From: Methanoregula sp.
Lineage (GTDB): Archaea > Halobacteriota > Methanomicrobia > Methanomicrobiales > Methanospirillaceae
NCBI GenBank assembly: GCA_026394695.1
Contig: JAPKXT010000022.1
Location: 1 to 16,831, forward strand
Direction: 5' to 3'
Length of the DNA: 16,831 bases
Shown here: piece after piece, positions 11,886 through 16,831 of the stretch
Layout of the letters: each line of letters begins with the position of its first letter
Position numbering within the stretch: the stretch's first letter is position 1
Translations under genes and position numbers: made by a program
Notes under the pieces: generated by a model
The model's database searches: none
Seen by the model: the letters and a program-made list of their open reading frames with translations, nothing else
Told to the model about the DNA's origin: nothing

Positions 11886-12923
11886 TTAAAGTGCGGGTTT
11901 TTGTCTGAGCGCTGCAACCAGCAGTTTTACTCCGGCTTCAATATCTTCGGTATCAAGAACTTCTACGGGTGAGTGAATATACCGTGACGGAATGCTGACT
12001 GTCGTACTGGGGATTCCACCTTTGGTCAGGTGGATTGCTGTCGCATCCGTAGTTCCCCCACTACCGACTTCCATCTGCACCGGAATTCCCTGGGTGTCGG
12101 CTGTATCCTTGAGCCACTTCACGACTTTCCTGCTGGCGATGAGACCGCGGCCACTGCTGTCCACGAGGGTGATAACCGGACCTTTGCCCATTTCCACCGG
12201 GGCATCTTTCATCTCAATTCCCGGATGATCGCCAGGGATCGTGACATCAGTTGCGATTGCACAGTCGGGATCAAGGGTATAGGCACTTGTGCGTGCACCT
12301 TTCAGCCCGACTTCTTCCTGTACGGTAAAAACACCGAAGACCGTGAGAGGGGAGTCCATCTCTTTTAAGGTTTTTATGAGCATGGCAACTCCCGCACGGT
12401 TATCAAATGCCTTTCCCGTTACCCGGTTGTAAGCAAGTTCGGCAAACTCACGGTCAACGGTCACGGGCGTTCCAACTTCGATTCCGAGATACTCAACCTC
12501 TTCGCGATTCTTGGCGCCGATGTCGATAAACATATCATCGACTTTAACACCTTTTTTGCGTTCCTCATCATCCATCATGTGTGGAGGTTTACCGCCGATG
12601 ACACCCAGGTACTTTCCTTTTGCCCCATGCAGGATAACTCTCTGGTTATAGAGTGTCGGACCGTACCATCCCCCAAGAGTGACAAAACGGATAAAACCCT
12701 TTTCATCGACATACTTGACCATAAGCCCGATCTCATCCATGTGCGCAGCGAGCATAACTTTAAATTTATTGCCACGCTTTATTGCGATCAGGTTGCCCAT
12801 AGGGTCTTCGTGAATTTCGTCGACATACCCTTTGAGTTCCTTTTTTATAACCGCAAATACCCCACTTTCACTGCCCGATACACCATGTGCATTGGATAAT
12901 TTTTTTAAAAGTTCTTTGACCAT
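11886..12923 (-). CDS. M42-family (TET-type) metallo-aminopeptidase
   Basis: This 345-residue protein is a cobalt- or zinc-dependent aminopeptidase of family M42, whose archaeal members form dodecameric tetrahedra in the cytoplasm and degrade peptides released by the proteasome. Counting from this start, ligands and catalytic residues appear as H61 and D63 in A-A-H-M-D-E-I-G, D174 in F-D-N-R-A-G, E203 and E204 in Q-E-E-V-G-L-K-G, D226 in A-T-D-V-T, and H317 in R-Y-I-H-S-P. Two cofactor-binding acids and both metal histidines are therefore intact. The ATG at 12923 was chosen because GAGTGAT lies just upstream; a GTG at 12932 would add three residues and overlap the aminotransferase stop. With the chosen start one base separates the genes, so the operon is tightly coupled. 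Older annotations often call this family endoglucanase or cellulase; the motifs argue for peptidase. Confidence 0.93.
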   Translation of the reverse strand: MVKELLKKLSNAHGVSGSESGVFAVIKKELKGYVDEIHEDPMGNLIAIKRGNKFKVMLAAHMDEIGLMVKYVDEKGFIRFVTLGGWYGPTLYNQRVILHGAKGKYLGVIGGKPPHMMDDEERKKGVKVDDMFIDIGAKNREEVEYLGIEVGTPVTVDREFAELAYNRVTGKAFDNRAGVAMLIKTLKEMDSPLTVFGVFTVQEEVGLKGARTSAYTLDPDCAIATDVTIPGDHPGIEMKDAPVEMGKGPVITLVDSSGRGLIASRKVVKWLKDTADTQGIPVQMEVGSGGTTDATAIHLTKGGIPSTTVSIPSRYIHSPVEVLDTEDIEAGVKLLVAALRQKPAL

Positions 12924-12924
12924 A

Positions 12925-14031
12925 TCAATCACTCATTACTTTTTGAATCCTGTCAAGAGCCCGGTTTATGTTGTCCCGGGAGGTTGCATAACTGAACCGG
13001 GTATAATCCGGGGCATTCACGCCAAACGCTGTGCCGGGGACAACGATAATGCCATGCTCTATGATCTTTTGGGTGAGCGCCGGTTTCATTGGTACAAACG
13101 CGTAGAATGCGCCTTCAGGAACCGGGAATGCAAATCCCATATCTGCAAGTCGTTTGCAGATGAGATCCCGTCGAACGTGATATTCGTCCCGCATCATTTT
13201 GACCGGACTCTGGTCTCCTTCATAGGCTGCGACAGCAGCATACTGGGAAATCGACGTAGCGCATGCCTGGCAATACTGGTGAACCTTAACGCATTGTTCC
13301 ACAATTTCCTGAGGAGCTGCAAGGTATCCCAATCGCCAGCCGGTCATCGCATAGGTCTTGCTCGTCGCATTGATGGTAATTACATTCTCACCAAACCGGG
13401 CTGCACTCCAGTGCTTTTTACCGTAGATGAAATGCTCATAGACTTCGTCGGAAACAACGGTAACACCTGCATCATCTGCATATTCAACCAGTGCTTTGAT
13501 GGATTCTTTATTTTCAACTGCACCTGTCGGATTTCCCGGTGAATTCAGGACCATGATCCGTGCCCCGTCCATCAGTCCTTTTGCCTTCTCTACATCAATA
13601 TGAAGGTCCCTTGTGAGTGGCATGCTGACCGGGCGCCCGTCCGCAAGGGTGGCAAGTGCTGCATAGGAGACAAATCCCGGGTCCGGGCAGAGAACACGGT
13701 CCCCGGCACCAACCAGCGCCTGCATTACGATATGGAGTGCCTCACTTGCACCGGCTGTCACGATCAGTTGATCCGGATTATAGGAAAGCCCGTTCTCTTT
13801 TTTGAATTTTTTACAGATGGCAAGCCGGAGTTCGGGGATCCCGGTATTATTTGTATAGCCGGTTTTTCCCTCCGCAATCGCTTTAATTGCTGCATCCTTG
13901 ATGTGCTGCGGTGTATCAAAATCCGGTTGTCCGAGTCCCATGTTGATCGAATCCGCACCGGCTGCTTCAAATATTTTCCTGATTCCGGATATTTCGATAC
14001 CCTGTACCCGCTCTGCAAATTTTAATTTCAT
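12925..14031 (-). CDS. PLP-dependent class I/II aminotransferase (aspartate/aromatic type)
   Basis: This is a 368-residue fold-type I aminotransferase acting on amino acids with a 2-oxo acid partner. From this start K225 in S-K-T-Y-A-M-T-G-W-R is the Schiff-base lysine. N167 (S-P-G-N-P-T-G), D195 and Y198 (S-D-E-V-Y) bind PLP, and R345 (T-R-F-S-Y-A-T-S) binds the substrate carboxylate. The opening K-F-A-E-R-V-Q-G-I-E-I-S-G-I-R matches the archaeal aspartate aminotransferase-like group. Exact substrate cannot be told. ATG 14031 was chosen for the GAGGAGG sequence directly upstream; ATG 14049, six codons earlier, overlaps the upstream stop as ATGA but has no ribosome binding site. It is the middle gene of the operon. 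Roles in Asp, aromatic or branched-chain amino-acid metabolism are all possible. Confidence 0.93.
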   Translation of the reverse strand: MKLKFAERVQGIEISGIRKIFEAAGADSINMGLGQPDFDTPQHIKDAAIKAIAEGKTGYTNNTGIPELRLAICKKFKKENGLSYNPDQLIVTAGASEALHIVMQALVGAGDRVLCPDPGFVSYAALATLADGRPVSMPLTRDLHIDVEKAKGLMDGARIMVLNSPGNPTGAVENKESIKALVEYADDAGVTVVSDEVYEHFIYGKKHWSAARFGENVITINATSKTYAMTGWRLGYLAAPQEIVEQCVKVHQYCQACATSISQYAAVAAYEGDQSPVKMMRDEYHVRRDLICKRLADMGFAFPVPEGAFYAFVPMKPALTQKIIEHGIIVVPGTAFGVNAPDYTRFSYATSRDNINRALDRIQKVMSD

Positions 14032-14045
14032 GTCCTCCTCCTCAT

Positions 14046-14645
14046 TCATTCGATATTTGTGTGCCGGTTCCTGAGTGCAATTTCATCGGTCTTGGTGATC
14101 TCCATCAGCCGTGAAATTACGGCATCGGCAAAGATCATTGACGTCGTTTCAAAGAGAGTTCCCAAGGGTGCGAACGACTTGTGGTCCCCCATCATCTGCC
14201 GGATCTCAAATTCAACGGCTTCATCTCCTGTGTCGTCGCGCTGGTGCTCGATAATCACAATACAGTCTGAAATCTTCCCGATTCTTGAATCCGCGTTTGA
14301 TGTGATCAGGCAGATCTTTGCCCCAATCTCCTGTGCTGTTTCCGCGATATCGGCGATTGTCTTGGTCCGGCCCGATCCCGAGAAGATGACCATGATGTCT
14401 CCCGTGTCCAGTGCCGGGGTGATCGTCTCACCGACAACAAATGCATGCATCCCAAGATGCATAAGTCTCATGGCAAATGCTTTTGCAACGAGTCCGGATC
14501 GTCCAGCCCCCATGACGTAGATGCGCTTTGCATTGAGCAGTTCGGTTATGAATTTATTGACATCTTCGTCTGAAATTTTATTGGCGATTGCCCGGATCTT
14601 TGATGCCATCAGCCGCATCATATCCTGTACCCTGTGACTTTCCAT
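14046..14645 (-). CDS. hxlB: 6-phospho-3-hexuloisomerase (SIS domain, HxlB/PHI type)
   Basis: This 199-residue SIS-domain sugar-phosphate isomerase interconverts D-arabino-3-hexulose-6-phosphate and fructose-6-phosphate. In methanogens this works with hexulose-phosphate synthase to make ribulose-5-phosphate and formaldehyde for nucleotide synthesis. Family motifs are V-M-G-A-G-R-S-G (~44-51), F-A-M-R-L-M-H-L-G and V-V-G-E-T-x-T-P just after it, S-G-S-G-R-T (~89-94) and P-L-G-T-L-F-E (~160-166). They closely follow the M. jannaschii enzyme as I recall it. The ATG at 14645 fits the family N-terminus and has GAGAG upstream; the ORF could start at 14711, but the 22 extra residues are hydrophobic and unlike the family. 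It heads the operon. Its partner synthase is not in this window. Confidence 0.9.
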   Translation of the reverse strand: MESHRVQDMMRLMASKIRAIANKISDEDVNKFITELLNAKRIYVMGAGRSGLVAKAFAMRLMHLGMHAFVVGETITPALDTGDIMVIFSGSGRTKTIADIAETAQEIGAKICLITSNADSRIGKISDCIVIIEHQRDDTGDEAVEFEIRQMMGDHKSFAPLGTLFETTSMIFADAVISRLMEITKTDEIALRNRHTNIE

Positions 14646-14776
14646 GCGTCTCTCATAAAAAGATGCAATCACATAGTAGATGAGAATTTCGTAATATCTG
14701 GTCTGCTTCACCGTTTTTTAAAATTCAGGAAGATCTGCCGATGGATACAGAAATTATCTGTAATGAGGGGAATATT

Positions 14777-14813
14777 CCAGGTGCAATAAAAAATCTGATT
14801 TTAATTCGCCTGG
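14777..14813. repeat. Imperfect stem-loop, CCAGG...CCTGG
   Basis: The outer arms CCAGGTG and CGCCTGG pair with one wobble. An inner AT stem (AAAAT-CTG-ATTTT) continues it after a bulge. The stem totals ~15 pairs with minor defects. It is not followed by a T-tract, so it could be an operator or part of a small RNA. Confidence 0.4.
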
Positions 14814-14951
14814 CAGTTGAGGTACCGCAGGTATGAATTGTTTCCCCAAAAACATGCCTTTGAACGATGCGGGGACCAGTATATCTGATCCAGCAGAGGC
14901 CGGTTTTCAATTGTTACCGTTGAATCTTTTTGCCACCGGTACTGCGATAAC

Positions 14952-14964
14952 AAAAATATTTATC
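14952..14964 (+). promoter_or_regulatory. TATA-like box for the Ig-like surface protein gene
   Basis: AAAAATATTTATC is centred ~43 nt before the ATG at 15001. Start near 14984 would leave a leader with the ribosome binding site GAGAGG (14989-14994), 6 nt from the ATG. Confidence 0.5.
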
Positions 14965-15000
14965 TTCAATAATGAAATGCTGTTTAACGAGAGGCTAGAA

Positions 15001-15888
15001 ATGGATATTTTGCGTTTAAATAAATGGTATTGTTCTTTTGTAATGCTTATTTCCGTGATCCTCATCATCCAGCCAGTGCTTGCTGATGAGGGAAAAGTGA
15101 CTATTTCCTATCGTGGTGCGGGGGGATATTATGTCGGGGATTCCATAACCTTTGATGGAAAAGATACTTCCGGGAATACCACTTTTATAAAAATTACCGG
15201 CCCCGGACTTCCCCCAAACGGGGTTCCGCTCTATGATCTCAATGGAATCCCCGGCTCGGGAAATACTGTCCCTGTGACCGAAAATGGCTCATGGAGATTT
15301 ACATGGTTCAGTGCGAATACTGCAGAAATAGAAAAACTGGTGACTGCACGCTATACCATCACGGTGATGGACCTGTCAAATCCGGAAAAAACTGCAACAA
15401 CATCAATTCTTCTGAAAAAACCCGAATTTTATGTTGATACACTTCCGAATCCGATAAATCCCGGAGATTATGTGCAACTGAACGGTGTTGCGGAACAAGG
15501 CGTAACCTACGTGAATATTGAGGTTACCGATTCCAACGGTACAATCCTGCATTCATTTATCTCTCCTGTCAGCGGTTCAGGTTACTTTAATTATGGGTTC
15601 CATGGTGACATGCCACCCGGACGCTATGGTGTCCGTGTCAGCAACCCGTCCCTGAAAAATTCGCTTACCAGTACTCTTACCATTGTGCCCCCCGTAAATC
15701 CCCGTCTGACTCCATCAGTACCAGAAAACGTGACCGTGACATCCAATTTCTCATCCTCACGTACTCAACCTGGTACACCGGTAGCATCCTCGACTACGGC
15801 ACTCCCCCTGTCACCGGTCACCACAATTGCCGGACTCCTTATTTCCGCAGTCATCGTCCTTGCATGGTCAACAGGACCGAAGAAGTAG
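15001..15888 (+). CDS. Exported, anchored surface protein with two Ig-like domains (S-layer-like unit)
   Basis: This is a 295-residue protein with a signal peptide (residues 1-28, cleavage near PVLA-DEG). Two beta-rich domains follow, ~30-140 and ~143-228, then a Ser/Thr/Pro stalk, a transmembrane helix (~270-290) and a short basic end (GPKK). The first domain opens with G-G-Y-Y-V-G-D-S-I-T-F-D-G-K-D-T-S-G-N-T and contains I-T-G-P-G-L-P. The second begins after I-L-L-K-K-P. As I recall, this arrangement is common in Methanomicrobiales S-layer and surface proteins, so it is probably a cell-envelope component. The ATG at 15001 has a good ribosome binding site and starts a proper signal peptide; the open frame reaches back to 14833 but those 56 codons are not credible. 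The molecular function is unknown. Confidence 0.8.
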   Translation: MDILRLNKWYCSFVMLISVILIIQPVLADEGKVTISYRGAGGYYVGDSITFDGKDTSGNTTFIKITGPGLPPNGVPLYDLNGIPGSGNTVPVTENGSWRFTWFSANTAEIEKLVTARYTITVMDLSNPEKTATTSILLKKPEFYVDTLPNPINPGDYVQLNGVAEQGVTYVNIEVTDSNGTILHSFISPVSGSGYFNYGFHGDMPPGRYGVRVSNPSLKNSLTSTLTIVPPVNPRLTPSVPENVTVTSNFSSSRTQPGTPVASSTTALPLSPVTTIAGLLISAVIVLAWSTGPKK

Positions 15889-15914
15889 TACCATTCTAAA
15901 AAATCCCCCCAGCA

Positions 15915-15920
15915 TTTTTT
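15915..15920 (+). terminator. Short T-run after the surface protein gene
   Basis: Six T ~26 nt past the stop, in an otherwise featureless AT-rich spacer; a weak candidate. Confidence 0.3.
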
Positions 15921-15992
15921 CCAGTGAATATTCCCATGAACTTTTGTTAAGCGTGAAAAATCCAATAAAAAGTATCTGGTTTCTACCGTTAT

Positions 15993-15999
15993 CTATATC
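15993..15999 (+). promoter_or_regulatory. TATA-like box for the ACT-domain gene
   Basis: CTATATC is centred ~47 nt before the TTG start at 16043, giving a leader of ~20 nt that contains the GGGGGAT ribosome binding site (16032-16038). Confidence 0.45.
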
Positions 16000-16042
16000 G
16001 GAACCCGCAACCATAAGGTAAAAGCACATCCGGGGGATATAT

Positions 16043-16831
16043 TTGAAAAGATTTTCTTTCATCGCTCATATGCCAGATGCTCCGGGATCACTCCACAGGG
16101 CAGCAGAGATCCTCAAAAAATACAAAGGCAATATCAACCGGATACAGTATGACCGGCGTATTGATCCGGCGACAGTCTTTTATGAAGTGACCGCTTCAGA
16201 TGAAGCATTTGGGAACATTACCCGCAACCTTGCGAAAATAGGGTACCTCCAGACTTCGTTAAAGCCGTTACATTTTTTAAAGTTTTGTCTGTATCTCCCT
16301 CACACGCCCGGTGCGCTCTATGACTTCTTAAACTATACGACCTCGGCCGGAGCAAACATTGCATTCATCGATTTTGATGATAAAAGAAGACATCCTGATC
16401 GCCTGACAGTCAGCCTGAACCTGGAACAGACGTCAGTGGTTGACGACCTGTTAGACCATCTGAAGTCCCGCTACCGCCTTGAAATCCTTGAATATGATAC
16501 AACCGGAAAACACCTCGATGAAACGGTTTTTTATGTAAGGTTTGCCCAGGCGATACGTGAACTTATCGGAGAATCAGAAGAGGATTTTTTACTCTCATTC
16601 CTTGCCGATACCAATCACCTTGTGCAGGAACTGATGGACCGCGGGAATGACCCCCAAAATGCATTTAAAAGTATTCTTTTAACCGGGCAGACACTCAAGG
16701 AAACAACCGATGAAAAGTTCTCTGCAGATGTCCAGAGATTTCCCCTTACAGAACACTCAAACCTTTTTTGCTTCCAGCTTCCCTGCGGTGGGAATATTTT
16801 TCTGATACATACTCCCGATGAGAATGTCATG
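16043..16831 (+). CDS. Tandem-ACT-domain protein, probably with a C-terminal metallo-beta-lactamase fold (cut by right edge)
   Basis: The reading frame is open to the window end (263 codons). Residues ~3-75 and ~78-150 each look like an ACT domain, the small ligand-binding fold of amino-acid regulators; both carry the P-x-x-P-G-x-L turn (PDAPGSL and PHTPGAL). A helical stretch follows (~165-225). The last visible residues, L-F-C-F-Q-L-P-C-G-G-N-I-F-L-I-H-T-P, look like the first two strands of a metallo-beta-lactamase fold; the zinc motif H-x-H-x-D-H would lie beyond the window. The TTG at 16043 was chosen over the ATG at 16070 because GGGGGAT lies 4 nt upstream and because it includes the first beta strand of the first ACT domain. 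The function is unknown; the lactamase-fold part is inference. Confidence 0.7.
   Translation, partial: MKRFSFIAHMPDAPGSLHRAAEILKKYKGNINRIQYDRRIDPATVFYEVTASDEAFGNITRNLAKIGYLQTSLKPLHFLKFCLYLPHTPGALYDFLNYTTSAGANIAFIDFDDKRRHPDRLTVSLNLEQTSVVDDLLDHLKSRYRLEILEYDTTGKHLDETVFYVRFAQAIRELIGESEEDFLLSFLADTNHLVQELMDRGNDPQNAFKSILLTGQTLKETTDEKFSADVQRFPLTEHSNLFCFQLPCGGNIFLIHTPDENVM

Larger units (their letters stand above)
14646..15000. other. 355-nt divergent spacer with a long stem-loop
   Basis: This spacer lies between hxlB (minus) and the surface protein (plus). It holds possible minus-strand TATA sequences near 14692-14700 and 14713-14724, an imperfect ~15-bp stem-loop at 14777-14813, and the plus-strand promoter at 14952-14964. 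The open frame from 14833 to 15000 joined to the downstream gene has no ribosome binding site and no recognisable content. Confidence 0.5.

Noticed and set aside
14646..14711. Upstream extension of the hexuloisomerase by 22 residues.
   Set aside because: The residues do not match the family N-terminus, and ATG 14645 has a GAGAG ribosome binding site.
14833..15000. Upstream extension of the Ig-like surface protein by 56 codons.
   Set aside because: It would bury the signal peptide in the middle of the protein, and the ribosome binding site and TATA box fit the ATG at 15001.
1..16831. CRISPR arrays, insertion sequences with terminal repeats, inteins in MCM or RFC, or tRNA introns.
   Set aside because: I looked for regularly spaced repeats, transposase motifs, intein splice motifs and intron-broken anticodon loops and saw none.

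Overview
The window is a piece of a euryarchaeal chromosome, most likely a methanogen of the order Methanomicrobiales (Methanoregula-like). This rests on archaeal information-processing genes (MCM, RFC small subunit, TATA-binding protein), archaeal TATA-type promoters and oligo-T terminators. It also rests on surface proteins with Thr/Pro-rich stalks and a C-terminal membrane anchor, one of which has the look of the DUF3821 family, and on a stand-alone 6-phospho-3-hexuloisomerase. The genus is inferred from recall, not from a search.

Layout. 1-2107 (minus) is a replication operon: rfcS is followed after 4 nt by mcm, which runs off the left edge. 2266-3919 (plus) holds two exported proteins, one DUF3821-like and one TPR protein with a signal peptide and a C-terminal anchor. 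3920-4307 has no convincing gene but is rich in hairpins and carries a terminator-like structure on the minus strand. 4308-8513 (plus) is the most notable region: an OB-fold RPA-associated protein (COG3390 type), a COG1407/PdeM-type metallophosphoesterase and an Lhr-type helicase, all joined by overlapping start and stop codons. 8550-9104 (minus) is tbp, convergent with lhr.

9105-10404 looks like accessory or scarred DNA: an AT-rich gene-free stretch with repeats and palindromes, a 36-codon ORF that is little more than a lipoprotein leader, a vapBC toxin-antitoxin pair, and a detached C-terminal piece of an AMP-forming acetyl-CoA synthetase-like enzyme just before a tRNA-Leu(CAG) gene. 10827-11588 is a lipoprotein gene, followed by tRNA-Arg(GCG) at 11747-11818. 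11886-14645 (minus) is a tight three-gene operon read as hxlB-type isomerase, class I aminotransferase, M42 peptidase. 15001-15888 (plus) is another anchored surface protein with Ig-like domains. 16043 to the right edge is the start of a protein with two ACT domains and what looks like the first strands of a metallo-beta-lactamase fold.

How the genes work together: rfcS and mcm serve replication. The Rpap-phosphoesterase-Lhr operon combines a partner of single-stranded-DNA-binding proteins, a predicted nuclease and a 3'-5' helicase. The same phosphoesterase/Lhr pairing is known from a bacterial DNA-repair gene cluster, so a repair role is a reasonable inference. The M42 peptidase and the aminotransferase fit amino-acid turnover, and the hexuloisomerase fits ribulose-monophosphate-type pentose supply. 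Several unrelated exported proteins are scattered between these housekeeping units.
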